DNA of 64,000 nucleotides from Trichoplusia ni (Eukaryota > Arthropoda > Insecta > Lepidoptera > Noctuidae), in NCBI RefSeq assembly GCF_003590095.1, contig NC_039493.1, positions 9,300,001-9,364,000 of the forward strand, written 5' to 3'. The notes beneath the pieces were generated by a model. It made no database searches. It was given only the letters and a program-made list of their open reading frames with translations, and was not told where the DNA came from. Shown piece after piece: positions 25,564 through 38,700 of the stretch. Position numbers and translations under genes: made by a program. How positions within the stretch are numbered: the first letter of the stretch is position 1; every line of letters begins with the position of its first letter.

Positions 25564-26229
25564 ATGAATTCTCAAAATTGGAAAACGACATTATATACTG
25601 GGGGATCTGTGGTGTGTGAGCTAGCGTTGAAGCTATTGCAAATAAACATGTTTAGAAGCCGACCGGATAATGAGCAGATCAACAAGCAAAATGACAGCGC
25701 AATCAACGAAATGTTATTATATGGAGCTGAGACTGAGGAGCAAACGAAACAAATAGGTTTGGACAATCTGCTTTGTATTTACTACATCATACTCCACGCG
25801 AACAAGACAGTAGACGTGTGCGTGCCGAGTCTCGTCAGTGGTACACTGGCTGAATGTCTGATCAACGTACGTCGGAAGAACAACGCAAGGGTGAGGATTA
25901 CAATACACAACAGTGACGAATTTCACAACCTGCAGTCGTTTGCTGAGAACGGGATCGAGGTGAAGGTGATCAACCCGAGTGTTCGGTTGGAGCATGAGTT
26001 CGTGTTGGTGGACGCGGCGGGGGGCGCGGGCGAGGCGCTGGCCGTGCTGGGCTCGCTGGACTACGACACGGCGAGCCCCAACTGCAATCGCGACGCCACG
26101 CTGCTCACCTCCGACGCCGCACTACTCACAGCACTCACTAAAGAGTTCGAACGAGTGTGGAACTGTGTCCCCGAAATTACAGAATTTAAACTTGACAAAA
26201 ATAATACTGATTCTGTTAAAAATTATTAA
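25564..26229 (+). CDS. PLD6/Zucchini-like protein with degenerate HKD motif
   Basis: This single-exon frame of 221 residues starts at ACCATGA. It has the PLD6 (mitochondrial cardiolipin hydrolase/Zucchini) fold order: a hydrophobic N-terminus, NEMLLYGAE, a strand-rich middle (VDVCVPSLVSGTLAECLI, then ARVRITIHN), the HKD region, GSLDYD...NRDATLLTSD, and EFERVW near the end. Active family members carry HxK-x4-D. Here the aligned stretch is EHEFVLVD, so the catalytic His and the Lys are both Glu, while the Asp is kept. GSLN is GSLD. Zucchini is the endonuclease that makes primary piRNAs on the mitochondrial surface. This copy should be unable to act as a phosphodiesterase, so a regulatory or structural role, or decay, is inferred. 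The frame is intact, which argues against an old pseudogene. The lack of introns could reflect a retrocopy. There is an AATAAA 109 bases past the stop. Confidence 0.8.
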   Translation: MNSQNWKTTLYTGGSVVCELALKLLQINMFRSRPDNEQINKQNDSAINEMLLYGAETEEQTKQIGLDNLLCIYYIILHANKTVDVCVPSLVSGTLAECLINVRRKNNARVRITIHNSDEFHNLQSFAENGIEVKVINPSVRLEHEFVLVDAAGGAGEALAVLGSLDYDTASPNCNRDATLLTSDAALLTALTKEFERVWNCVPEITEFKLDKNNTDSVKNY

Positions 26230-26337
26230 ATCGTGCAATTATTTGTTAGAATTTAAGATTTGATTTTTATTTGTTCTTTTATGATTTTAACGTTGTAATT
26301 TGATTAGAATTATTATTTGTTTTGTGTCGGGAATATA

Positions 26338-26343
26338 AATAAA
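26338..26343 (+). terminator. Poly(A) signal of the PLD6-like gene
   Basis: AATAAA lies 109 bases downstream of the stop codon at 26227-26229. Confidence 0.6.
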
Positions 26344-27833
26344 AGTAATGTAATAACAAAAAATACTTTTAATTTCGTCACTTGTGGTTGAGACGATAAT
26401 TGCTTTATACATTATTTCACATTTATGTTACAGTAAGTAGAACTATAAAACGTTTGTACTCCAGTGCCGTTATTCTAAGCATGATATCATTACATAAATA
26501 TATCAAAGTTCTACTGGGAAGAAAAGTGACAATATATCAATGAATGGTGACAGCAGTATCACAGTTTTCTTTGTAGTTTATATAATTAGTGGACAACTAA
26601 TGGAAACTTTTTAAAATAATCATTTTGTTCTTAATTTAATAGTCATTTTCATGTCTTTTTTATAATTATTTATATCTTTTAATAAATCAAAATGTAAATT
26701 ATAAAAAATATTTGATTACAATCCATATTGAAAGTGTGATTTTAAAACGACATTCACTGGAGGAAATACATAATTATAGAAAATGATTGAATGTACTACT
26801 TAACAATAATAAAACAGTCATGAGGCTTTGAATAATTTGCATGTGCCTGTCAAATGTCTTAGGACGCCGTTATCCTACTGCTTCATATGACGATTCTAAA
26901 TTGTTTGGTAGAGAAAGACATGAACCGCTAATGTCAGCACAATTATCTATTACATAATGAGCATCGACATTTAACAAGTACAGTCAAGCCTTAGAAAAAG
27001 CTTCAACATATTTCAAAGAAACCATTATTTACAAAACTATTATTAACAATACTTTCAAAGGAAATCAGATTTTAAGGAATATATAAATCTTTCATAGATT
27101 TAAATCTTTGGGAAGTAACATTAACTCAAGTAACAACCTGTGTGTTATAGTCTATATACATATATGCACACACAATGCCTCTCCTAACTGAACTCGCAAT
27201 CATTAAATACACAACAAAACATCATTTCATACAAAACTGTAAGTTCAATAAAATATTTCATGAGAGTTACAAAGGAAATACATAATTTTAAGACCACTTC
27301 AATAGTAAGATCATATTTAAATAGCATTTTCTTAAAATATAAATCTAGTAAAATATATATTACAGTATTAAAAGTAAAATACTATCAAGCTAACACTGTA
27401 AAGGCTAGTCGCGCTAAGTATTCACATTACAATCATACATTGATGGTAGTCAAACTGAGAATATGCTTTAAATATGTTCCCTATCAATGAGCGAATATTA
27501 CTTTCCTCATAGTAAACACAAGACAATATACTTTGGATATTTAAGTACTCAATTAAGTATCTGCTAAACCTAATCACTCCTCTTCATTATTTTTAAATTC
27601 GATGGACCCAAAAAATACTAAGTCAAAGAACAGTCACAGCTATCAGACATGCAGCTAATGAATAATTTAATTTGTAGCGTACAACAGAGACCATAGTTAA
27701 TGTTAAACGTAAACCTTAGGGCTAATACCAGTGAGACATGCATGACTAGCAGTACCGCCGCAGTGAGTGACCGGGGCCCGCGCCGGCGACCGACGGAGGG
27801 GAGGTCCTAGTCGCTCGCGAGGGCGAGGGGGTG
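26344..27833. other. AT-rich spacer, probable MSL2 3'UTR
   Basis: No coding frame is convincing. The part nearest 27834 should be the 3'UTR of the minus-strand MSL2 gene. I could not fix its poly(A) site. Confidence 0.5.
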
Positions 27834-30079
27834 TCATCCGTCGATCTCGATGTCGCTGTTGTCGTTGTCGGCGGACTGCGGCGACATGTCGGGCTCGTCC
27901 ATGTGGTCGTGCAGCTCGCTCATGTCGGCCGGCGACGCCAGCGCGTAGTCTTGCGGCGAGCTCGTCTCCTCGTCGCCCGAGCCCGTGAACTCCTCGTCCA
28001 TCATTATAGCTGCTGGTAATGACGGCGACACTTCTTGTAACTGACTCGTGTACACTGCGAACAACAACTCTGATACAGTACTTGCATAACTGCATTACTT
28101 TTAGTACGTGAATAAATTAAAACGATATTTTCAAACCTTCGAAATGTTTGAAAGCTGTTAAAAAAAAAATAAGTTTGTTTTATCATTTTATGCATAGCCT
28201 CTAGGTACCATTTGCATTATTACAACATATTTTTCACATGATCTTAATTTGTTTTTAATAAACATAACTTATCAAAAGGTCACCTTGTAGAGATGTTTGT
28301 AAATAAACTATCACTTATATAAATAATTGATCATTATTGTAAGGATCCATCAAATATGAAATAAAAGTGGGATATTTTAGTCTTTTTTTGAACTGACCTT
28401 GAAAAGTATCTCAACTCGACAATTTTTTTATATCTATCTTTGTTGTTTGCTACCCTAAATATTAAGTTAGATAGATAGTAAGAAAATTTTCAATAAAAAT
28501 AATTGTCGACCCTTTTGAGTAGAAATATGTAGTAGTAGTAGAATAGTTATAGTATAGAATAGTTGTAAATATTTACCTTTAATATTAGAAGATTTGATAT
28601 CAGATGAATAGCTTAGAGATTCTTCCATGGCCTCCATTGTGAGGGTATCGGTATCTAAACTGTCCAAAGAGCCAGAACATGACGGTGATGTCTCTGGGTT
28701 TGTGTTAAGCGTAAGCTGTATACTATCCAATTGAGGTATATGCGGTCGAACCTGGAAATATCCACAAGGGCATTTGAAAAACTAGTTGTGTTTATACTTC
28801 CATAGATTAATAATTTGAATATTTTAAATAAAAAAATACAGCCTTGTAACTTCATACTTTTCAATTAAACTTATTACTGTATGAAACCTTTTTTAAACAA
28901 TAGAATCTTTAATGAACGAGGAAGATATAATTGATGAAATTACATTTTTTTATTTTAAAAGTCAAGAAAGTAATTTTGTTATAAATAACTTTATCCTTAT
29001 GAAACCAATTAAAACATGTTACAGTTAAGAAAACATTAAAGTTGGTTGCATTACAATGATATTTACCTTCATCCCATCTGGCCTGTGTGGGTTCCGGCAG
29101 CCTTTACACTTACATTCTGTACAGGGCTTACTCTCTACATAACATGGACAGCGTTGCCCACAACACGTCAGCTTGCCAGGAGTTGCTGTGGCATTGCCAC
29201 ATCTACAACCTTTTCTCTTACTGCTAGCTGAACTACGGGACCTGTTTGAAGGCTTCTTAAACCCTAATTGATTTGACTGAAAATTTCAAAAAGTATTAAA
29301 ATATATCTCAACAGTTTTATAGTAAAGAAATTATTATTGTGTAAGTTACTCACTTTACTTTCTCGACTTGAACTTGACTCATGATGGTGGGATGAATCTG
29401 TGTCATCAACAGCTTTTCTCTTAATAGTAATTTTGTTTCCAGAGCCGGCATACATCACAGAATACAAAGGTGATCCATTTGAGGTAGATCTAGAGTTTGG
29501 TGAGCCTTTAGATGATCTACTTTCAGAATTACTGGAAGTTGATGCTCCATGTGTTTGAGTACCCGCAGAGTTGGTGTATACACAAGGTAAAATACTATAA
29601 GCAGACTTTGACAGTCCAGCAGTACTTTTGTAGTCATCTGAGAAGCCAGCACCTTCTTGTATTAAGTCAATGAGCCCTGAGCTAGCCACTGTGCCTCCAT
29701 TCACACCAGCTGCTATCTCATCCTCGTCCAACAAAGTCTGATATACGTCCGTTCCCATAAAATATTCACATAGTTTCTTATAACATTGTAAAAGTATTCG
29801 AAGCTGTAAGTTCTCACCATAACTTTCATAGTCCTTGCACCAACTACAAGAGGGCTTTAGTTTTTTTCTTCCACCTTTACACTTTTTACAAACGTGGTGC
29901 TGGCAGCTGGCACTTGTTGGCGTGTAGGGCTCCTTTAATAAATTTCCACACACGGTGCAAGATAAAGATTGTCGTAAATAAGGAACCAAACGAAACAAAT
30001 CTGTCCAAGAAGACTTATCCGCTGCGTCTGCCAAAATTATAAGTCTACATGTAGAAACATATAAACTTGTAGCATTCAT
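27834..30079 (-). CDS. msl-2: E3 ubiquitin ligase MSL2
   Basis: Exons on the minus strand: 30079-29354, 29276-29067, 28751-28577, 28054-27834. They give 443 residues with all phases closing. The N-terminus (MNATSLYVSTCRLI) and RING finger (Cys41, Cys44, Cys59, His61/62, Cys64, Cys67, Cys78, Cys81; CSWCKDYE) match MSL2 as I know it from vertebrates and flies. Exon 2 encodes the cysteine-rich CXC domain (about 266-302, CRCGNATATPGKL then CPCYVESKPCTECKCKGC). The C-terminus is acidic (SDIEIDG). MSL2 is the RING subunit of the male-specific-lethal complex that directs MOF to acetylate H4K16. In flies the CXC domain reads DNA for X targeting. The role in moths, where females are ZW, is not given by the sequence. 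A serine-rich stretch occupies about residues 175-240. Confidence 0.96.
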
Positions 30080-32733
30080 TGTTATTACAGAAAACGTAAC
30101 AAGGAGACCATTTACTAATTTATAAATTAATTTGTTTACACCAAAGTGCTATACAACCAAAAAGCCGCAAACGTCGCGTCAAAACTGTCAAATTGTCAAT
30201 GTCAAAGTAGAACCGCTAGAGATGTTGCTTTCAAAAATTTCTATAGTGGGTAGACGTATCGATTTTTAGAAATAATTAAATTAAAACAATTCTGAATGTT
30301 AACTCCAAATATTTTTATTTAAGTAGTATATTTACACAACGTAAATAAAGACAGTAAAATGTAGCTTATAAGTATATAGTAGAACTTTATATTTGATGGA
30401 TACACTTGCACATAAAGTTCAGAAATGAAGTAGTTTTATGAATACAGTGCATAACAATATTAGCATTTTTAACAATTTATTGCAGTGCTAAAAATATACA
30501 AAACTCATTTCTATGATTTGTCCAACCACCGAAAGTAATGCTTACATTCTATATATACCTAATTAACTATTTATTTTGGTTGGTCGTCAGTGACAATTAG
30601 GCTTCCGCTTTACCAAGTCGTTTTATTATTTGTCTAGCTAAAGTAGCCCGTCTGATAAACGACTAACCCTTACGCCAGATAAATGAAATGTGATGCGTAG
30701 TAAACAACACATTAAAAACATGTTTCATCTTCAAACTGTCTGCCTTTATCCACTTGTGTACCTGGGACAACACATGTGTAGTTCTGATTAAGCTTTTAAA
30801 CCATCAATCAGCTTTTTTCTATGATAAAGGCAATATAAGCGACTATTGCTTTTTATCGATGCATTTATAAGTACATTCAGCTAAGAAACTGCTTGATTAA
30901 GTCAGATTAACAAATTATCGTATATAATTAACTATGTTTACAATATTGGTATTCAGCAATTTTCTAAATGGTTTCCTGCGTTACCGGTAACTTTTGAACC
31001 ATTGCTTCAATACTAATTTATTGCATTTTATATCACATCACCCTGTAAATCTGACAGCGGTTCTGAACTTCTCTTGCTGACTGTACCAACCTACATTAGC
31101 CTACTATTAACGTTTTTCATATTGACAGGAAGGGCTTTATACTTTATGGGGATCAATTTAATGTGTGACCCCCTTTTCAGGATTACTTATTTGAGAACTG
31201 TGTAAATACGACTTCTAATGAATCTAAAACCTATCTGTTCCAACATGAAAATCTAATGAGTTCAACCGATGCCAAAGATACTGTACGACCTTCAAGCCCC
31301 GATTCACGGGATCTCTCGTCGTCTGCACTACTCAGGCAAACCTACCACGGTCCTGTTGGACTCTCTATCTGAGGGTAGGTGTCAAGAGTCAACCTTACAT
31401 TCACTATAGTACGGACGAGCCTATATCACAATGTGTCTATCTCATTTTGGCCAATTAGGCGATTAGAGGGTGTGCTACCACGTATTAAAGTAGGTAATAA
31501 TTAATGGTTACTTGAAGACTGTATGAAGGACGGCAGCGAAATACACGACATAGAGATCCACTTCTACACCCTAAATAATGTTGCTTAAAGACGTGAGCCT
31601 TCGGGATTAGAAGGATCCTCCACACCACCCACAGGTCGGAAAGTAGTTACACTAGTTACCTTTGTTGTAAAGTAAATCTAAAAAAGTGTTGTTTTAAGTA
31701 ATCTTAAGTCTCATGCATGTATGCTAATTCTTTAAACCACAGTATAACTACTGGATGCCTGAACCGATTCTTTTGTACAAAGTACCTACCTAAGTAGTAA
31801 GCATTTTTATAAAACTATCACTATTAATTACTTAGTACAAAGATTATTGCTGCCATGTGATGCGAATTTGGTAAGGTTATTGTGTTTTTATTTATTTAAT
31901 AATTTGCTTGTTGGAATAGCTGTACATAAGCTTTTATAATGTCCGTTTAATTAACAACAATATTTATGACATGCGAATATACGTCGGGGACCGCAGCGAC
32001 CATCTTGCTCTATTATCCAATTGAATTCACTTAAGGAGTGTTTTCTTTTTAGGTAGCTCCTTAAGTACAAAAGGCATACACTCATATATTTAGCTAGTGT
32101 TGTTATTTTCTATAACATGACGATTTATTATTCGCACTGAGTAATTAATATATGGGTTTTTTGAAAACTCATCTACTTACCCATCTACTTATCTAATAGG
32201 CAATTATTAAATCATTAGGGGACTCGTTATCAGTCTTTATTGGACTTTATCAAAACAAAGACGTTCATTTGGTTGACAAATACAAGAAGTATTACAGAAT
32301 AAACATAATCGACGAACCAATCGGAGCATTCAGATATGAGCGGTATCGCACTGTGGTAGCCAACTATCTGGGCGAGCGATCGGCGCGTCGCATTGTCTCA
32401 GTCGTGGTGGAGATACAGGGTGCTTGGTAGAAGGACGACCTGATAAAAGATTACAGCGTCCCAGTATCAGTTGATCCGCCGGCGCAGGAACACCTCGACT
32501 CTCGCGAAGGCGGCATCTGACCGACATGCGACTCAACTAATTGAATCAATTCAACGAATGTCTTCCGTCGCTGATTGCAGCTCCCCAGTGGCGAGTTCGT
32601 GACATAGTGCACCGCTGTACGCGACTCTAACCGTTGTGATTGTGTTGTGAGGATGGACTGGTGAAGTGAACAGTGAAAGCCTAAGTGAAGTGTTGAACCA
32701 GGATAATTTCTCGAATCTTAAAAAACTTACAAG
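30080..32733. other. Spacer between MSL2 and the LRR gene
   Basis: No convincing coding frame. The first few hundred bases should hold the MSL2 promoter. About 32330-32733 is richer in GC and probably contains the 5'UTR of the LRR gene. A short upstream frame (ATGGACTGGTGA) lies about 80 bases before the LRR start codon. Confidence 0.55.
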
Positions 32734-35700
32734 ATGCACAGGTAATTTTTTGCAAACGAATTATAAAACATATCAAGCGACATATTTTTACAATATTCAC
32801 TTGCTCATATCAGTAATATCTAACTTCTAGATCTGTTTTCTTCTAAATCGTAGGTGATGAAGAACAGACACTAGCATCTACTTCTTTCTGAAACTTATAG
32901 GCATCATATCCAGAAGGTTTTTCCTTATGCTTAGCACATAAACTGAAAAACTACCTAGGTTGGTGTACATTTTATGTAGCTGCCCATAAGTAAGTGCCTC
33001 ATTAGTGTTGTTGATTATGAAGGTGCATGTAAATCGTTAATAGGCACTCGATATTAACGTGTTACAATATAATTGCAATTATTGCCTGACAGTTCCTTAA
33101 TTTCTGTCAGCTATCGTTCATTATGTTATCAAGGATAATTACCTCGCCAATGAATTTGAAGTAGGTAAAGTAATTATGGAAACATTAATTGGAAAAAGAA
33201 ATCTTATAAACTATTTTATTTTTTTACTGAACTTTTTATGTACTTATTTGGGATTAATACAATACTCAGAGATTTTTGATACGGTTTAGGTAATGTCTGA
33301 AATTAACTTAGATTAGTACCTATTAGTTATTATAGCTATAAGACCTTTAGGCATGTTAGACGTCAGCTGAGTTTACAATTCCTAAAACTACAGAAGATCA
33401 TGAAAAATATCTTCACGAAAATATGAAATAGTTATCTACGAAAAATTGTTAGTTTACAAGTTTATCTACAGTAAAGTTTGACAGGTAGATTAGTCACAGG
33501 GATTGGTAGTGTGTGAAGGTGGAGGAAAGGGAGGAAGAGGCTACAGGTAAAAATGTAAACAACAGTCTTGATTAATCAAATTCGGTAGAATTGTCATACG
33601 CTATTCTGCCATTCCGGTTGACTCATACAAAGCATGGACATATCTGCACCATTTATTTCGTCAAGCTGTCGATATAAAGATAATGGGCCGCGTTTCTTAG
33701 CCGTGAAGGCCTATAAATACTTTAAGTGTAGATTAATTTATTGTTTGTGTATCCGCTGTTTTGGGGTGGTTTTAAGGTCGTAAATCTTCACCAAAAATCA
33801 GAAGCCAAGGTAAAATAAGGGCAGGATTCGATATTTTCTTTTGTGAAGAAGACGTTCTTCAAGGAGACCCATAATGGAAACATTTAGAAATATTGTTTGG
33901 GCATTTTCGTTTTTCCGCAATATGAGCTGGTTGATTTGCCGCAATAATGTGGTATGGTAGTGTATACTGTATAGTATGGTTTGTAAGAGCATTAGACAAT
34001 GTTTTTATTATCTGCAAAAATATTTCTTCCAATCACTGAACTTTACCTTAGCGAAAGCCATTCAGTTTGTATGCATTGGTCATCCTGTTACCCATAATTT
34101 TTTAGTCATGCGATAAATTGTACGTTCATGAAAAACGTTGACAAGTACCAATCCTTGATCGAACAACAGCGGCAGGGGCGTGTACCGACGCATCATAAAG
34201 ATCAATCATACAATTGGGGCCGCCACGCATGTTGCGCAGGAGTGTCTCTCAATACCTCCGTTGAATGAACCTATCGGTGAACGCTTACCACAAAATGTAT
34301 TGACCTGATTAATGCTGAAGAAAAATTAAATAAATATAAAATTAATCTAAACAGTTGAAACAACGGAAAAAAATACTTCATTTTAGTCTACCATTCACTT
34401 CATAGCTTCTTGGTTTACTGAATAATGGAGAATATGTAAACATGCGCTAGATGGACCTTTTAAGTACTAACTGCCCATTTATTATAATTGTGATGAAATG
34501 CATACTTAGGTACCTACCTACATACATGGTTCATATCTCTGCTAAAGGTCTGTAGAGTCCATAATTAAATAGGTCTTATCTATTGTAAACAACAAATAAA
34601 CCATTTGGATAATTTAATGATGTCCAATAGATCACAAGAAAGTCATATTGAAGTTCTCAGAACAAGTTCTCTTTATCGGTATGAATCATTAACTTCTGCA
34701 TTTTTTTTCCGTCTTGCTTCCCGGAGAGTCCAAGTCAACAATTAGAGGAATTAATTTGACCTCAGCGCAATTAAGATGGTTGACAGAGACCCTTGGAATC
34801 GCGAGTGAATACCCAAGCTATCTACTATAGCTAAAGAATATTTATACACAGCCAGACAACTTCAGAATTTAACGCAGAGACTACTTGACCTTATCAACCC
34901 AATTGATAACTGTATGGATGGCGGAGCGGTATAAGGTCACCACGCTTCAATCGCGTCCCCAACTGCCAGTGACGGAAATAAAGTTCCAATTCGATCCCTT
35001 GCATGAAAAAGGTTAATTTGTAATCTGTAATCCACAATAAGCTCTTCCAGTTCGTACTTTGAGTTCAGAAAGTGGTCGACACTTGCTTAAACAAAATTGT
35101 TTGAGAATGTGAAATGCGATGACATACAAAAGACATTTATGATATTAGCTACAAAATACTTTAATTGAAAACTGGTTCATCTGATAGCATACATCTTTAT
35201 ATAGGTATCATACATTGAATGCACTGACTTGTGCATCTTCATACCAGTCAGATAAGGTTTGATCGCCACGAACAGCGAGTCTTATTAATCACTTATATTA
35301 TTGTACATAATAAATAACGTTTATCAAAGAGGATGTTCTTGACTAGAAGCATTAAGGATCTTGCGTTTGATTTCTGCCTGAAAGAAAATTTGTTAAGCTC
35401 CAAATGCTTCATTTGCGAGAAAAAATCGTGGACTTTATAAAATCAGATTTGAGTAACAAATGGACGCTTAGTCATCAAATGTTTGGCTGTGTTTGTTATT
35501 GATAATAGTTTAGAGGTGTACCTATAATAATTTCTTCACCTTGAGTTTTTATCTTGAACCACGCCAAATTATAAGTAAAATTCTTATCACTCTATCTCTG
35601 TAGACAAAATACTATCATGATTAACGTGCCATAGCATTTTGACAAAAATCTCCATTGCGTATTTAGGGCATGGTCAATTACATGTTAGATTAAAAATCAG

Positions 35701-38700
35701 GTCATGTGTTGCTTGCATCGTTTACACTGTAAATGCATCGGTCTTTGTCTAGAAAATATTTATCTGGTAAGACAACAACACCATGCGTATCAGAAACCTT
35801 TTTTATTTTGGTGTCCGGGGTGACTATAATAACTTCAACCCAAGTCGAGGGCACTTCGTGGGTAGTCTACTGATTAGGCCGAGTCACGAGATCACGGCAT
35901 ATATCTTAGCCGCTTAGAAACTTACCAAGTAGGAATTATACCGTGGATTTAGAAGTATCATGATTTCTGACGATGTTTAGTGACGATGCGTTGGAGTTCG
36001 CAATTATGTTACTGATGTGCCATGTGAGACATTTATGTTTATTGTAGTAGGCGGGAAGTAAGTACCAATTTGTCGAGCGACGGTAACAAAAGCGCCGAGT
36101 GGAGAGACTCCACAGCGAGGTAGTGACGCGACGACGTAGTCACATCACGAGGACCCATTATTCAGTGCACCACACCATTATTGCATTACTTTAAACCGTC
36201 TAATTTCATATTATTTAGCCGCCATTATTTTCATTATCTCCGCTTGTATTAAGTAAGAATAATCGAGTTTTACAATGTCACCATGTGACGTCAACAAATT
36301 ACAGGTGTGTAGGTTGGACAGAACACAGAAAATGTTTTTTTCAGGAAACCGTTTCCGTGTTTGTTGTTCACATGTATAGTCATTGTAATATGTGTAATCA
36401 AATGAGTAATTTGACGAACTCATATTTTATTAGTCGGTAAACTCGGTACACTTTTGCCTACTTAAGTATACTTCCAGCGGTAGGTATCTATTTACCTAGA
36501 TACTACTATTAATGACACATTCATTACTTATATATTTTTCACGTAACCGATTCATGAATGGTTAACATTAACTGTGTAAAGCCCAAAGAAACTTGGGTGG
36601 ATGTAATATGTGGTTAAAATGATTAGGTAGTCAGCTTAAAGGTAATTGAATGGTTACATCCGTTGCAATACCCTTACCTGCCTCATTCATTCCCTAGAGA
36701 TAATCCCGGTATCTAAGTGGCGCTCTACGCGAGTCAGGTTACCTGGACTAATGCCTAGACACTCGAGCCCTAACGGAGTCATGAGACCTTAATGATAGCT
36801 GTCACTATTCGCGGCCAAGATTATGGCATCCAAGATTACATATCGTAGCGATACGTTTCGTGTTTCCAGTTCAGTAGCCGTTGTAAAATGAAAAAGTCAT
36901 AGAATTTCTAATAGGCCAAACCATTTTTGTTTCAAATAGAAATCAACTTTCCGACTGCGAATGCTAGAATGTCTTTTTTCAGTACTGGACGGAGTCCGAT
37001 ATACGGATATACTTACCTAACTTGTTAAGTAGATTTTTAACGGGCGTGGCAAAGGCATGTCGTTAGGCTCTATCATACAAACTGCGTTCTTCTTTAGTGT
37101 CTGACAGGTTTAAAATGATGATTTCTCACTAAATCTGTTTAATATATTACCTTATTTTCGTATCAAACCTATGGGCAAACTAAAAGGGGGTGAAAGGGCA
37201 TCCTCAACAAAAAAAAAACAAACTAGGTAAATCGTTACTCTTAATAAATGTGTTGATAGGTAAAGATCTTAAATACCTCCAAAACCTTATCATATAAATA
37301 GCCGTAATACTGAAAGAGCTTGCAAAAAAAAAGGAAAACTGCATTTTTGCATACGTGGTGAGGGTAATGGAATGAACTCCGTAAGTGGTATATTTTATTT
37401 CACCGAAAACTATGGAACAAGAAGGATGTCGCTAATTGCAAGCACAAATCGACGTGTAATTCCTCATTATTGTCTCGATAACGTGTGTCACTTAACATAC
37501 AAAACGCACCAGTAATTAATGCTAGTAATTCGTTATCAGCGTCCTATCTACATATGTCGTTATTATCACTGCATAGAACATATCGCTTATGTACTTTTCG
37601 TAACATCTATATGTGGAAAACTAAAACACGGTCACGTCACTAAATGTAGGTTTAATACGCACTTTATGACAGAGTAGGTGTGTAGACGTGCTCCGGTTTT
37701 TAGTTTGAGGGTTTGCGACACGTCTTAAAGTGGAGAGTAAGGGAGATGCCGCTCTACGCTGTGTATTGTGCTGTCACCCTTCCACAACCATATGAATGTT
37801 ACTTTAAGACGTTGTGGTAGACCCTGTGTAGTAGATAGTAAAGATTATTTTACTCGTTAGTTTCCCGGAATTCTTGCTTTGTTTGGTAGTATCATGCATG
37901 ATGTCAATTAAAGCATCGTTGTATCAAAGCGATTTGGTAGTTTCCGCAGGATTTTTTGCATGGCAATCTGATTAGTCGCATTTTAGACAACCGCAACACA
38001 GAACGGAACTTAATTAGAAATAAGAAAAAACTCGCTTTGAGTTCTTTTCAATTTCTTTCACATCGATTCATACACAACATTAACTTGGTCTTAGTGACTG
38101 TGTATTGAACAGTCAGTAAGGCCAACAATCGAGATAACCCTTGGCGTACCGAGAATAGCACAGAAGGAGCAACTGTTACCCCGTGACCCGACAGAGATGT
38201 ACACAATCATCGTATCTGTACCCACCACTACTGATGCGCCGATATGCATAACATTCTATAGAAAAGTTTTCAATAACTTGCTTTTGTATGGGAAAATTTC
38301 CCATTTTGTAATTAGAATTTTAGTTCACGTAACTCCATCAGGTGTCCGAAATATACCTATGCGTACCTACTCCTTTCAAAAACATAAGTTGTGTTTGTGA
38401 CGTAGGAATGTGATCGTTACTTGTTTTCTTTTCAAGCGATAAGTACCAAAGAAAATAGGGTAACAATCAAGTAGTATCTGTTAAGAGATAACTAATAAAT
38501 AGGTAAACAGGATAATAGGTAGGTGCTTGTGCAGTTGAAACAAAGAGCGAAAACAAGTTAATCATTGTCTATTTTCTTATCAGTAATAGTCATTCGATTG
38601 AAAATCAGTTGTTCAATTGTTTTCACACATTGTATTAAGAGCTTATAAAATATCTATCAACTTACATGAAATGAGAATTTTACCCCATTTACGCGTAGGC

